A DNA stretch of 64,000 nt from Simplicispira psychrophila DSM 11588 (GCF_000688255.1 NZ_JHYS01000006.1:1-64000); one strand, 5' to 3'. Shown: positions 19,520-28,436, numbered from the stretch's first letter. Notes: a model not told the origin generated them from the sequence alone. Numbers and translations are program-made.

Positions 19520-19572
19520 TGCGGGCGCGCTCTGCGCCGCATGGGCGGATGTGAGATCCGCAGCACTTCAAC

Positions 19573-20358
19573 ATGTCCGATACCCCCTCCAAAGACGACG
19601 AACTCTCGGGCACTGAGCAGCCGTTTGTGCAGCACCTCATGGAGCTGCGCGACCGCTTGGTCAAGGCGGCTATCGCCATTGGTATTGCAGCAGCCCTGCT
19701 GTTCTTTTTTCCGGGCCCGGGCGCACTTTACGACCTGCTGGCAGCACCGCTGGTAGCGCATTTGCCCAAAGGCGCCACGCTGATTGCCACCTCGGTGATC
19801 TCGCCTTTCATGGTGCCTTTGAAGATTTTGCTGATGGCGGCTTTTTTGCTGGCCTTACCGGTGGTGCTGTGGCAGATCTGGGGCTTTGTCGCTCCCGGGC
19901 TGTACGTGCATGAGAAAAAACTCGTATTGCCCTTGGTGGTGTCGAGCACTTTACTGTTTCTGGTCGGCGTGGCGTTTTGCTATTTTTTCGTCTTTGGCCA
20001 AGTGTTCAGCTTTATCCAGAGCTTTGCGCCCAAAAGCATCACCGCCGCGCCAGATATCGAGGCCTACCTGGGTTTTGTATTGACCATGTTCATAGCCTTT
20101 GGCATGGCCTTTGAGGTGCCTATCGTGGTGATCGTGCTGGCCCGCATGGGGCTGGTGAGCGTCGAAAAGCTCAAAGCTTTTCGCGGTTATTTCATCGTCC
20201 TGGCTTTCATCATTGCCGCCGTCGTCACCCCTCCCGATGTGGTGTCGCAGTTGGCACTGGCCGTTCCCATGTGCCTGCTGTATGAGGTGGGCATCTGGGC
20301 GGCGCAGATCTTCATCAAGCATACCCAGGCGCCCGAGGACGCTGATCAGACGGCCTGA
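19573..20358 (+). CDS. tatC: Sec-independent translocase subunit TatC
   Basis: The polytopic receptor of the Tat pathway, with six membrane helices expected in 261 residues. The N-terminal HLMELRDRLVKA (about 16-27) is the cytoplasmic signal-binding region, and FVAPGLYVHEKK is the conserved first loop block. Later segments such as FVLTMFIAFGMAFEVPI and VVTPPDVVSQLALAVPM are also typical. It ends the tat run. Downstream lies a repeat copy with a 7-bp stem, then a convergent protease gene. Confidence 0.96.
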   Translation: MSDTPSKDDELSGTEQPFVQHLMELRDRLVKAAIAIGIAAALLFFFPGPGALYDLLAAPLVAHLPKGATLIATSVISPFMVPLKILLMAAFLLALPVVLWQIWGFVAPGLYVHEKKLVLPLVVSSTLLFLVGVAFCYFFVFGQVFSFIQSFAPKSITAAPDIEAYLGFVLTMFIAFGMAFEVPIVVIVLARMGLVSVEKLKAFRGYFIVLAFIIAAVVTPPDVVSQLALAVPMCLLYEVGIWAAQIFIKHTQAPEDADQTA

Positions 20359-20396
20359 AATGCTCTTGGAGTCGTTGTTTCGATATTGAGGATAAA

Positions 20397-20446
20397 AACA
20401 GCGCTTGTCGCTTACGGTATAAGCGCTAGATGCTATTGATTTTATA
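20397..20446 (+). repeat. Dispersed palindromic repeat, copy 3
   Basis: AGCGCTT (20400-20406) pairs with AAGCGCT (20421-20427), followed by AGATGCTATTGATTTTATAG. It lies between the convergent tatC and protease genes, where it may also act as a hairpin at both 3' ends. Confidence 0.8.
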
Positions 20447-20467
20447 GTGATTGTATGGCGGTGCAGG

Positions 20468-21619
20468 TCAGCGCCGCGCCGGGCGTCGGGCCACCGGGCG
20501 CAGTCCGGGCGTGACCTTCAATTCCAGCATGCGACCCGCGCGCTGTACCTCGAACGTGGCCGCTATATCCGGTTTGAGCGCGGCCACGGTGGACAGCAGG
20601 GTAGGCACCGTATTGGTGCTGGTACCGGCGACGCGTACGATCACATCGCCGGGACGTATGCCTGCCTTGGCGCCCGGGCCATCTTGCAGCACGCCAGTGA
20701 CAATTACACCCTCGGTGGCCTTTACGCCAAAGGTTTCCGCCAGTTCGGGTGACAACTCGCTCGGCTCCACGCCAATCCAGCCGCGTGTCACCTGGCCATC
20801 CTTGACGATGCCGTCCAGCACCATCTTGGCCGTCGATACCGGAATGGCAAAACCAATCCCCATGCTGCCGCCTGAGCGCGAATAAATGGCGGTGTTGATG
20901 CCCAGCAGGTTGCCATTGACATCGACCAGCGCGCCGCCTGAGTTGCCCGGGTTGATGGCGGCATCGGTCTGGATGAAATTTTCAAAAGTGTTGATGCCCA
21001 GTTGCGTGCGTCCGAGTGCACTGACGATGCCGCTGGTCACGGTCTGTCCGACACCAAACGGGTTGCCAATGGCCAGTACGCGGTCGCCCACGGCCAGCGC
21101 GTCAGAGTTGCCCAGCACGATCACCGGCAGCTTGTCGAGCTCGACTTTCAGGATCGCCAGATCAGTTTCCGGGTCGGTGCCAATAACGCGGGCGCGGGCG
21201 TGGCGACTGTCAGTCAGCGTGACCTCGATCTCGTCGGCGCCTTCCACCACGTGGTTGTTGGTCAGAATGTAGCCATCGGGGCTGATGATGACGCCGCTGC
21301 CCAGCCCCGCTTGGGCCTGCTGATCGCCCTGGTCGCCAAAGAAAAACTGAAACCACGGATCGTCACTGCGTGGGTGGCGCACGGCGGCCTTGCTGGTGTT
21401 GATACTGACCACCGCCGGCGCTGCCTTGCGTGCGGCCCCACTCAGGCTGCCGGACGCCGGCTGTGCCACGGAGGCGGGTGGGGCTTCGATCAGCGCGATG
21501 CCTGCGCTCGAAAGGCTGGTGCCACGGCGTATCCAGTCGGGCTGCAGCGTGGCCACGACGAAATAAGCCGCGACCAGAACAGTCACAGTTTGGGAAAATA
21601 GCAGCCAGAGGCGTTTCAT
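20468..21619 (-). CDS. DegS/DegQ-type trypsin-like serine protease with one PDZ domain
   Basis: A periplasmic quality-control or stress-sensing protease. It has an uncleaved-looking N-terminal anchor (about 5-25). The catalytic triad is His in LTNNHVVEGADE, Asp in DPETDLAILK and Ser in INPGNSGGALVD. A single PDZ domain follows (about 280-365, with RPGDVIVRVAG). One PDZ plus a membrane anchor is the DegS layout; DegP and DegQ have two PDZ domains and a cleaved signal. At 383 residues it fits. Whether it starts the RseA/sigma-E cascade cannot be judged, as no rse genes are here. A TTG at 21631 is in frame, but the ATG at 21619 is a better start. Confidence 0.92.
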   Translation of the reverse strand: MKRLWLLFSQTVTVLVAAYFVVATLQPDWIRRGTSLSSAGIALIEAPPASVAQPASGSLSGAARKAAPAVVSINTSKAAVRHPRSDDPWFQFFFGDQGDQQAQAGLGSGVIISPDGYILTNNHVVEGADEIEVTLTDSRHARARVIGTDPETDLAILKVELDKLPVIVLGNSDALAVGDRVLAIGNPFGVGQTVTSGIVSALGRTQLGINTFENFIQTDAAINPGNSGGALVDVNGNLLGINTAIYSRSGGSMGIGFAIPVSTAKMVLDGIVKDGQVTRGWIGVEPSELSPELAETFGVKATEGVIVTGVLQDGPGAKAGIRPGDVIVRVAGTSTNTVPTLLSTVAALKPDIAATFEVQRAGRMLELKVTPGLRPVARRPARR

Positions 21620-21719
21620 GGAGTCGGTCAATCGTTGAGCCTGAGTGGGGGCTCATTGTCGCGCAAGCACCGCAGCCGTGCAGGGTGCAGGGCTGCGGCG
21701 CTGATAGGACAATAAAACC

Positions 21720-22478
21720 ATGCACACCACCCGAGACACCCTGCGGCAGGCTTTTGATGCGCTGCTGCAACCCGAACGCTTCAAGGACTACAGCCCCAAC
21801 GGCTTGCAAGTTGAAGGCAAATCGCGCATTGAGCGCCTGGTCAGCGGCGTCACCGCCAGCCAAGCGTTGATTGATGCCGCGATTGCCGAGCGTGCCGATG
21901 CCATTTTTGTCCACCATGGCCTGTTCTGGCGCGGTCAGAACGGGTGCGTCACCGGCTGGATGAAGCAGCGTCTGCAGCGCCTGCTCGTGCACGACATCAA
22001 CCTGTTTGCCTACCACCTGCCGCTCGATGCCCACCCACAGTGGGGCAACAACGCACAATTGGGCCAGCGGCTGGGCTGGGTGGCGGACGCCCATTTTGGC
22101 GAGCAAGACCTGGGCTGCATCGCCAGTGCACCATACGACAGCGCGCAAGCGGTGGCGCAGCAGCTAGAGCAGGTGCTGGGTCGGCCCACTACATTGGTGC
22201 AGCCGCCACATGCCCAGGAGCGGCCGGTGCGGCGTGTGGCTTGGTGCACGGGTGGCGCACAGAGCTATTTTGAAGCCGCCATTGCTGCAGGAGCCGAGGT
22301 GTTTGTCACTGGCGAAATTTCTGAGCCTCAGGCCCACTTGGCGCGTGAGATGGGTGTCGCCTTCATCGCTGCCGGTCACCATGCTACCGAGCGCTATGGC
22401 TCCCCTGCGGTGGCAGCGCATGTGGCACAGGCGCATGGCTTCAGTCATGTTTTTATTGATATCGACAACCCGGCTTGA
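21720..22478 (+). CDS. Nif3-like dinuclear metal centre protein
   Basis: A member of the Nif3/YbgI family, which forms hexameric rings with a two-metal site and is often annotated as GTP cyclohydrolase I type 2. Its physiological role is not settled. Metal ligands are visible in FVHHGLFWRG (about 62-71) and in AGHHATERYG near the C-terminus, and the INLFAYHLPLDAHPQWGNN block is typical. Length is 252 residues. The ATG at 21720 is 100 bp from the divergent protease start, so both promoters share that gap. Confidence 0.92.
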   Translation: MHTTRDTLRQAFDALLQPERFKDYSPNGLQVEGKSRIERLVSGVTASQALIDAAIAERADAIFVHHGLFWRGQNGCVTGWMKQRLQRLLVHDINLFAYHLPLDAHPQWGNNAQLGQRLGWVADAHFGEQDLGCIASAPYDSAQAVAQQLEQVLGRPTTLVQPPHAQERPVRRVAWCTGGAQSYFEAAIAAGAEVFVTGEISEPQAHLAREMGVAFIAAGHHATERYGSPAVAAHVAQAHGFSHVFIDIDNPA

Positions 22479-22508
22479 GAGCGCGTCCTGAGCGCAGTGC
22501 ACAATATT

Positions 22509-22567
22509 TTGCTATTTTTTACCTAGCTAAAAGCGCTTGCATTTAAAGGCTTTGAAGCCATTTTTAC
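22509..22567 (+). repeat. Dispersed palindromic repeat, copy 4
   Basis: Reads TAGCTAAAAGCGCTTG, loop, then AAGGCTTTGAAGCCATTTTTA, preceded by the A/T arm GCTATTTTTTACC. It lies in the leader of pdxA, ending 40 bp before the start codon. Confidence 0.7.
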
Positions 22568-22606
22568 TACAACTCTTTCATTTTGCTGCCCGCAGCAATC
22601 CGCTCC

Positions 22607-23632
22607 ATGACTCTTTTAGCCATCACCCAGGGCGATTGCGCTGGCATCGGTCCCGAAATCATTGCCAAAGCGTTTCGCGATGCGCCCGACGATCTGCGCG
22701 GCTGCTTTGCGGTGGGCGATCTGGCCACGCTGCGCCGTGCGGCACAGTGCATCGAGCGTCCGGGTATGCCGGCCTTGCCGGTGGCGTTGATCACCGAGCC
22801 AGCGGCTGCGCTGTCGGTGCCGCTGCGCTGTTTGCCGGTGCTCCAGCTGGACGGCATCGCCGGTCCCCAGCCTTTTGGACAGATCAGTGCTGCTGCCGGC
22901 CAAGCGGCGGCGCAATGTGTGGTGTGGGCTGCGCAGGCGGCGCTGCGTGGCGCGATTGCCGGCCTGGTCACGGCGCCACTGCACAAAGAGGCGCTGCACG
23001 CGGCGGGCGTGGCTTACCCCGGTCACACCGAGTTATTGCAGGCCGAAGCGGCAGCGTGGCGTGGGGTGGTGCTGGCAGACATGCCGGTGCGCATGATGCT
23101 GGCCAGCGACGAGCTGCGCACCGTGCTGGTCAGCATCCATATGTCGATGCGTGCGGCGCTCGATGCCGTCACTTTCGACAACGTTTTGCAGACCTTGCAC
23201 ATCACCCACGCCGCCTTGCTGCGCAGCCTGGGGCACGCGCCGCGCATCGCCGTGGCGGGACTCAATCCGCACGCGGGCGAAGGCGGTCTGTTTGGGCGTG
23301 AAGAACTCGACGTGATTGCTCCGGCCGTGGCGCAGGCGCGCGCCCAGGGGCTGGACGTGACCGGGCCGTTGGCGCCGGATACGGTGTTCATGCGCGCCCG
23401 CCACACCGCTGGCAAACCTCGTGAATTTGACGTGGTCCTGGCTATGTACCACGACCAGGGATTGATCCCGGTGAAGTACCTGGGAGTCGACAAGGGCGTG
23501 AATGTCACCCTGGGCCTGCCGCTGGTGCGCACCAGCCCGGACCACGGCACAGCGTTTGATATTGCCGGTCAAGGTGTCGCCGATGCCTCCAGCTTGATCG
23601 AGGCTGTGCGCATGGCCAAAAAACTGGCATAA
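22607..23632 (+). CDS. pdxA: 4-hydroxythreonine-4-phosphate dehydrogenase
   Basis: Oxidises 4-phosphohydroxy-threonine in the DXP-dependent route to pyridoxal phosphate. Opening motif ITQGDCAGIGPEI. The metal-binding histidines are in YPGHTELL, VSIHMSMRAAL and AMYHDQGLIPVKYL, and the block GLNPHAGEGGLFG is intact. Length is 341 residues from the ATG at 22607; the frame is open 8 codons further up but without similarity. In many relatives pdxA lies beside surA and rsmA, which are absent here. It is convergent with mscL, with a repeat copy in the gap. Confidence 0.95.
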   Translation: MTLLAITQGDCAGIGPEIIAKAFRDAPDDLRGCFAVGDLATLRRAAQCIERPGMPALPVALITEPAAALSVPLRCLPVLQLDGIAGPQPFGQISAAAGQAAAQCVVWAAQAALRGAIAGLVTAPLHKEALHAAGVAYPGHTELLQAEAAAWRGVVLADMPVRMMLASDELRTVLVSIHMSMRAALDAVTFDNVLQTLHITHAALLRSLGHAPRIAVAGLNPHAGEGGLFGREELDVIAPAVAQARAQGLDVTGPLAPDTVFMRARHTAGKPREFDVVLAMYHDQGLIPVKYLGVDKGVNVTLGLPLVRTSPDHGTAFDIAGQGVADASSLIEAVRMAKKLA

Positions 23633-23633
23633 A

Positions 23634-23690
23634 GTGCCTCTAGCCCTTATGGGGTAAGCGCCTTAAGCTCTTGAATTTAGAGTGTTTTGG
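23634..23690 (-). repeat. Dispersed palindromic repeat, copy 5
   Basis: On the minus strand it reads AGCTTAAGGCGCTTACCCCA, then TAAGGGCTAGAGGCACTTTATG. It fills the gap between the convergent pdxA and mscL and starts within two bases of the pdxA stop codon. Confidence 0.75.
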
Positions 23691-23699
23691 TGCTTGGAA

Positions 23700-24128
23700 T
23701 CAGCGCTTGAGGCTGTCGCGGATTTCGCGCAGCAGTACGATATCTTCCGGGGTCACGACGACGGCGACTGGCACCACCGGCTGATTGCGCTTGAGCCGGT
23801 TGATTTGTCGCACCATCATGAAAATGATGAACGCCAGAATGAAAAAATTAACCGCCACAGTGATGAAATTGCCGTAGGCAAACACCGGTACGCCAGCTTT
23901 CTTCAACGCATCCAGCGTCCGGGGGATATCTGGCGGTACGCTGCCCAGCGCCACAAATAGGTTGGAAAAATCGAGCTTGCCAAACACCAGGCCGACGATC
24001 GGCATGATGAGGTCGCTCACGATGGAATCGACGATCTTGCCAAAGGCTGCACCAATGATCACGCCCACAGCGAGATCCAGCGCGTTGCCCTTGATCGCAA
24101 ATTCCTTGAATTCTTGCACCATGCCCAT
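23700..24128 (-). CDS. mscL: Large-conductance mechanosensitive channel
   Basis: An inner-membrane pentameric pore that opens under strong membrane tension to release solutes on osmotic down-shock. The N-terminal amphipathic helix is [19 protein letters not shown], the first membrane helix holds [12 protein letters not shown], and the second is [13 protein letters not shown]. The C-terminal bundle ends [14 protein letters not shown]. Length is 142 residues. The start at 24128 (MGMVQEF) removes five weak residues from the longer frame; the family usually begins at this point. Confidence 0.95.
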   Translation of the reverse strand: MGMVQEFKEFAIKGNALDLAVGVIIGAAFGKIVDSIVSDLIMPIVGLVFGKLDFSNLFVALGSVPPDIPRTLDALKKAGVPVFAYGNFITVAVNFFILAFIIFMMVRQINRLKRNQPVVPVAVVVTPEDIVLLREIRDSLKR

Positions 24129-24296
24129 GGCATTCCCCTTCAAAGTGATGGATGCGCAGAGTATCCGTCAGCAGGCACTTATGCGGTTGAACGCGGCGCA
24201 CATCGGTCTGTTTGCAGAAAATGCAAGAGGTACTATTCACTCCGCTACAATTTGCGGTTGTCTCCCCAACCCTAGCGATGTTCATCGAGGACCCCC

Positions 24297-24896
24297 ATGA
24301 GTGACAATCCAATCGACTCCAGTAAGCGGACGTGGCTGATCGCGACCGGCTGTGCGGGCGCCGTGGGCGGCGTGGCAACCGCCGTTCCTTTTGTAAGTTC
24401 TTTCCAGCCCTCCGAGAAGGCCAAAGCCGCTGGTGCTGCCGTCGAAGTGGATATTTCCGCTCTCAAGCCCGGTGAAAAAATGACCGTGGAATGGCGCGGC
24501 AAGCCTGTCTGGATCGTCAAGCGCACGCCCGAACAACTGGAGATACTGCCGACGCTGGATGGCCAATTGGCCGATCCCCGCTCCGAGCGCAAGCCGGATG
24601 AATTTACGCCCGTCTATGCTCGTAATGAGCATCGCTCGATCAAGCCCGAAATTCTCGTGGCTGTGGGTATTTGCCCGCACCTGGGGTGTTCACCTTCCGA
24701 TAAATTCGCAGGGGGTCCACAACCGTCGCTTCCCGACGATTGGAAAGGCGGCTTTCTGTGTCCTTGCCACGGCTCTACCTTCGACATGGCAGGTCGCGTC
24801 TTCAAGAACAAGCCTTCGCCAGACAATCTGGAAGTGCCGCCGCATGTCTATCTCACAGACTCGCGCCTGCTCATCGGCTCCGATAAGAAAGCCTGA
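24297..24896 (+). CDS. petA: Ubiquinol-cytochrome c reductase, Rieske iron-sulfur subunit
   Basis: Carries electrons from ubiquinol to cytochrome c1 in respiratory complex III, anchored in the inner membrane with its [2Fe-2S] head in the periplasm. The cluster ligands are in CPHLGCSP and CPCHGSTFD, including the two disulfide cysteines. The N-terminal region SSKRTWLIATGCAGAVGG (about 8-25) is a Tat-like signal anchor with Lys-Arg instead of two arginines. Length is 199 residues. It starts a petABC operon, with petB 11 bp downstream. TACAAT at 24246-24251 is a possible -10 element, though no good -35 was found. Confidence 0.96.
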   Translation: MSDNPIDSSKRTWLIATGCAGAVGGVATAVPFVSSFQPSEKAKAAGAAVEVDISALKPGEKMTVEWRGKPVWIVKRTPEQLEILPTLDGQLADPRSERKPDEFTPVYARNEHRSIKPEILVAVGICPHLGCSPSDKFAGGPQPSLPDDWKGGFLCPCHGSTFDMAGRVFKNKPSPDNLEVPPHVYLTDSRLLIGSDKKA

Positions 24897-24907
24897 GGGA
24901 CTGCACT

Positions 24908-26344
24908 ATGGCTACATTCAAGGAAATTTCTCCCAATGCTTCGGGGGGCGCAAAGCTCACGAACTGGTTTGAAAACCGTTTTCCCACGGCATTTGACGCT
25001 TACCGCGTCCACATGTCCGAGTACTACGCGCCCAAGAATTTCAATTTCTGGTACATCTTTGGCTCGCTAGCGCTGTTGGTGCTGGTGATCCAGATCGTTA
25101 CCGGCATTTTCCTGGTGATGCACTACAAGCCCGACGCTGCCAAGGCGTTCGAGTCGGTCGAGTACATCATGCGCGACGTGCCCTGGGGCTGGTTGATCCG
25201 CTACATGCACTCCACGGGTGCTTCGGCGTTCTTCATCGTCGTCTACCTGCACATGTTCCGCGGTCTGCTGTATGGCAGCTACCGCAAGCCACGTGAGCTG
25301 GTCTGGATTTTCGGTTGCGCGATTTTCCTCGCTCTGATGGCCGAAGCCTTCATGGGTTACCTGCTGCCTTGGGGCCAGATGTCGTACTGGGGCGCCCAGG
25401 TGATCGTTAACCTGTTCGCTGCCATTCCATTTGTCGGTCCTGACCTGGCGCTGCTGATTCGCGGTGATTACGTGGTCGGTGACGCTACCCTGAACCGCTT
25501 CTTCAGTTTCCACGTCATTGCCGTGCCGCTGGTGTTGATTGGTTTGGTCGTGGCGCACTTGCTGGCTCTGCACGACGTGGGTTCAAACAACCCTGATGGC
25601 ATTGAAATCAAGGGCCCCAACGCCCCCAGGGACGCTCAGGGCCACCCGCTCGATGGCATTCCCTTCCACCCTTATTACACGGTGCATGACATCCTGGGTG
25701 TCTGCCTGTTCCTGATGGCCTTCACGGCGGTGATCTTCTTTGGTCCTGAGCTTGGCGGTTACTTTCTGGAGTACAACAACTTCATACCGGCCGATCCGCT
25801 GAAGACTCCGCTGCACATCGCTCCCGTCTGGTACTTCACGCCGTTCTATTCGATGCTGCGTGCCATTACCAGCGAGATGATGTATGCCCTGATTGTCTGC
25901 GTGCTGCTCGGTGCCGGTCTGGGCGTCCTCAAAGGTCGTATGCCTGCCATCATCAAGGGCGGCATCATGGTGGCCGCGCTGGTTGGCGTGGCGTTGATGC
26001 TCTCGATCGATGCCAAGTTCTGGGGCGTGGTCGTGATGGGTGGTGCTGTCGTCATCCTGTTCTTCCTGCCTTGGCTTGACTGTAGCCCGGTCAAGTCGAT
26101 CCGCTACCGCCCGACATGGCACAAGTACATGTACGCCGTCTTCGTTTTCGTCTTTTTTGTCCTCGGCTACTTGGGTATCAAGGCACCCGGGGCTTGGGGC
26201 GAACTGGCTGGCCAGGATATTGCTCAGCGCGTATCCCAGATATTTACGCTGTTCTATTTCGGCTTCTTCCTGTTGATGCCGTGGTGGAGCCGTATCGGTG
26301 AGCCCAAGCGGGTTCCTGACCGCGTGACGTTCGCGGCGCATTGA
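24908..26344 (+). CDS. petB: Cytochrome b subunit of complex III
   Basis: Binds two b-type hemes and both quinone sites of the bc1 complex; polytopic in the inner membrane. The protein opens with a soluble helix followed by WYIFGSLALLVLVIQIVTG. WLIRYMHSTGASAFF carries heme ligands, PWGQMSYWGAQVI is the quinol-site block, and FFSFHVIAVPLVLIGLVVAH holds the second pair of histidines. PEW is replaced by APVWYFTPFYSML in the ef-loop region (PVWY here), a pattern I would check against relatives. Length is 478 residues, longer than the 380-430 usual for mitochondrial-type subunits. Confidence 0.95.
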   Translation: MATFKEISPNASGGAKLTNWFENRFPTAFDAYRVHMSEYYAPKNFNFWYIFGSLALLVLVIQIVTGIFLVMHYKPDAAKAFESVEYIMRDVPWGWLIRYMHSTGASAFFIVVYLHMFRGLLYGSYRKPRELVWIFGCAIFLALMAEAFMGYLLPWGQMSYWGAQVIVNLFAAIPFVGPDLALLIRGDYVVGDATLNRFFSFHVIAVPLVLIGLVVAHLLALHDVGSNNPDGIEIKGPNAPRDAQGHPLDGIPFHPYYTVHDILGVCLFLMAFTAVIFFGPELGGYFLEYNNFIPADPLKTPLHIAPVWYFTPFYSMLRAITSEMMYALIVCVLLGAGLGVLKGRMPAIIKGGIMVAALVGVALMLSIDAKFWGVVVMGGAVVILFFLPWLDCSPVKSIRYRPTWHKYMYAVFVFVFFVLGYLGIKAPGAWGELAGQDIAQRVSQIFTLFYFGFFLLMPWWSRIGEPKRVPDRVTFAAH

Positions 26345-26359
26345 GTGGAGATGCACACC

Positions 26360-27118
26360 ATGAAAAAAATATTTCTCTCGATCATTGCCGCTCTGGGTCT
26401 GGTTGCAGGTGCTGCACACGCATCTGGTGGCTCCATGCCGCTGGATCAGGCGCCCAACAAGATCAATGACCAGGGTGCATTGCAAAATGGCGCCAAATTG
26501 TTTGTCAATTACTGCATTGGCTGCCATTCGGCGGCGTACATGCGCTACAACCGCCTGACCGACATTGGCCTGACCGAAGCCCAGATCAAGGACAACCTGC
26601 TGTTCACCACCGACAAAATCGGTGAAACCATGAAGTCCGCCATTGATTCCAAGCAAGCCAAGGAATGGTTTGGTGCCAATCCTCCTGACCTGACGGTGAT
26701 TGCTCGTTCGCGCGCCGGTTTGGGTGGCACAGGTTCTGACTACCTCTACACCTTCTTGCGCACGTTTTATCGTGACGAGACCAAGGCTACCGGCTGGAAT
26801 AACCTAGTCTTCCCGAGCGTTGGCATGCCGCACGCGCTGTGGCAATTGCAAGGTGAACGCCGTCCTATTTTTGAGGCCCACGAAAGCCATGGCAAGACCA
26901 CCCAGGTGTTCAAGGGCTGGGAGCAAACTGCTGCTGGCACCATGACGCCCTTGCAATACGATGAAGCGGTCGGTGATCTGGTGGGTTATCTCCAGTGGAT
27001 GGGCGAGCCCATACAAAACACCCGGGTTCGCATTGGCGTATGGGTTTTGATTTTCCTGGCCTTCACCACGGTGCTTGCTTGGAAACTGAATGCGTCTTTC
27101 TGGAAAGACGTCAAATAA
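26360..27118 (+). CDS. petC: Cytochrome c1 subunit of complex III
   Basis: Periplasmic c-type cytochrome anchored by a C-terminal helix; passes electrons to soluble cytochrome c. A cleavable signal peptide, KKIFLSIIAALGLVAGAAHA, precedes the mature chain. The heme site is NYCIGCHSAAY (about 51-61). The C-terminal anchor is RIGVWVLIFLAFTTVLAW. Length is 252 residues from the ATG at 26360, which has TGGAG at a good distance; the upstream ATG at 26351 and GTG at 26345 lie on that ribosome-binding site. It follows petB by 15 bp. Confidence 0.95.
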   Translation: MKKIFLSIIAALGLVAGAAHASGGSMPLDQAPNKINDQGALQNGAKLFVNYCIGCHSAAYMRYNRLTDIGLTEAQIKDNLLFTTDKIGETMKSAIDSKQAKEWFGANPPDLTVIARSRAGLGGTGSDYLYTFLRTFYRDETKATGWNNLVFPSVGMPHALWQLQGERRPIFEAHESHGKTTQVFKGWEQTAAGTMTPLQYDEAVGDLVGYLQWMGEPIQNTRVRIGVWVLIFLAFTTVLAWKLNASFWKDVK

Positions 27119-27133
27119 AGTATTTTTTGCCAA

Positions 27134-27160
27134 GCCGCACCTTTGGGTGCGGCCCCGTTT
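27134..27160 (+). terminator. Hairpin after petC
   Basis: GCCGCACC (27134-27141), loop TTTG, then GGTGCGGC (27146-27153), followed by CCCGTTT. The stem is perfect but the T-run is short, so some read-through into sspA is likely. Confidence 0.6.
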
Positions 27161-27215
27161 CTAGAGTGGGCGCGCAATGCGTTCCACTCTTTTGGTTTTT
27201 TAGGAGTCTCTTGCC

Positions 27216-27827
27216 ATGATGGTGCTTTATTCGGGTACAACTTGCCCTTTTTCCCACCGCTGCCGCTTTGTCTTGTTTGAAAAGGGTATGGATTTTGAAA
27301 TCCGTGACGTTGACCTGTACAACAAGCCTGAAGACATCAACGTGATGAACCCATATGGCCAGGTGCCTATCTTGGTCGAGCGCGATCTGATCTTGTACGA
27401 ATCGAACATCATCAATGAGTACATTGATGAGCGTTTTCCGCATCCGCAATTGATGCCCGGCGATCCAGTTGACCGTGCCCGCGTACGGCTGTTCTTGCTG
27501 AACTTTGAAAAAGAGTTGTTCGTACACGTCAATATCCTTGAGTCCCGCGTGACCAAGGGCAACGAGAAAGCACTTGAAAAAGCACGCGCTCACATACGAG
27601 ATCGCCTGACTCAGCTGGCCCCAGTGTTCCTGAAAAACAAATACATGCTGGGCGAGAGTTTCTCTATGCTCGACGTCGCCATTGCACCACTGCTGTGGCG
27701 CCTGGACTACTACGGCATCGATCTGAGCAAGAATGCGGCGCCTTTGCTGAAATACGCGGAGCGTATTTTTTCGCGTCCTGCTTATATTGAAGCACTCACG
27801 CCTTCCGAGAAGGTCATGCGCAAATAA
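27216..27827 (+). CDS. sspA: Stringent starvation protein A (GST-fold)
   Basis: A glutathione-transferase-like protein that in E. coli binds RNA polymerase and supports survival under acid or starvation stress. The thioredoxin-like N-terminal half begins MMVLYSGTTCPFSHRCRFVL, and the PYGQVPILVERDLILYES block follows. The helical C-terminal half has GESFSMLDVAIAPLLWRLDY. Length is 203 residues. It follows petABC and precedes sspB, the standard betaproteobacterial order. TAGGAG lies before the ATG. Confidence 0.95.
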   Translation: MMVLYSGTTCPFSHRCRFVLFEKGMDFEIRDVDLYNKPEDINVMNPYGQVPILVERDLILYESNIINEYIDERFPHPQLMPGDPVDRARVRLFLLNFEKELFVHVNILESRVTKGNEKALEKARAHIRDRLTQLAPVFLKNKYMLGESFSMLDVAIAPLLWRLDYYGIDLSKNAAPLLKYAERIFSRPAYIEALTPSEKVMRK

Positions 27828-27864
27828 GCAGCGTACGTTTGTCTTTAACTTGTAGATCTGCACC

Positions 27865-28392
27865 ATGAATGCACAGGAATCGACCACCACCCGTCCCTAT
27901 CTGATCCGGGCGCTACATGAGTGGTGTACGGACAATGGCTTTACGCCGTATCTGGCCGTGCGCGTTGACGACTCCGTGCAGGTGCCGCGTGAATACGTCA
28001 AGGACGGTGAAATCGTGCTCAACGTGGGTATCGATGCTACCAATGCCTTGCAATTGGGTAACGATTTCATTGAATTTACAGCGCGTTTTGGCGGCAAGCC
28101 GCGTGACATCATGGTACCTGTGGGGCGGGTGATTGCCATTTATGCACGTGAAAATGGCCAAGGCATGGCATTTCCGCCGCCGCTGGATGTACTCACAAAT
28201 ATGGATGAATCGTCTTTTGGTACGGCACATATGCCGCTGCATGAGGTCGGAGCAGCCGATGCCGACGGTGCCGACGACGAGCGCGTGGTGCAATTGGTGC
28301 CCACCGAGACGGCGCCTGGGGATAGCGGCGATGCGCCCCGTCCACCGCCACATGCAGGTCCAAAGCGAGCAGCCTTGAAGCGGGTGAAATAA
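27865..28392 (+). CDS. sspB: ClpXP adaptor SspB
   Basis: Binds ssrA-tagged polypeptides released from stalled ribosomes and delivers them to the ClpXP protease. The folded domain (about 8-115) has the SspB blocks RPYLIRALHEWCTDNGFTPY, VPREYVKDGEIVLN and ALQLGNDFIEFTARFGG. A long acidic and proline-rich linker follows, and the tail ends in GPKRAALKRVK, the short basic segment that docks on ClpX. Length is 175 residues. It lies 37 bp after sspA and just before tRNA-Thr. Confidence 0.95.
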   Translation: MNAQESTTTRPYLIRALHEWCTDNGFTPYLAVRVDDSVQVPREYVKDGEIVLNVGIDATNALQLGNDFIEFTARFGGKPRDIMVPVGRVIAIYARENGQGMAFPPPLDVLTNMDESSFGTAHMPLHEVGAADADGADDERVVQLVPTETAPGDSGDAPRPPPHAGPKRAALKRVK

Positions 28393-28411
28393 ACGCAGTA
28401 GAGATGCAATA

Positions 28412-28436
28412 AATTTAGGCCAATTTCGCTATTAGA
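28412..28436 (+). repeat. Fragment of the dispersed repeat (right arm only)
   Basis: AATTTAGGCCAATTTCGCTA resembles the right arm of the copy at 50589 (CAGGCCAATTTCACTATA). The palindromic core is missing. It lies just ahead of the tRNA-Thr gene, so it could overlap the tRNA promoter (TAGAAT at 28433-28438). Weak evidence. Confidence 0.35.

Noticed and set aside
24212-24236. TTGCAG and TACTAT as a petA promoter
   Set aside because: The spacing is 13 bases, too short for sigma-70; the TACAAT further down lacks a partner -35.
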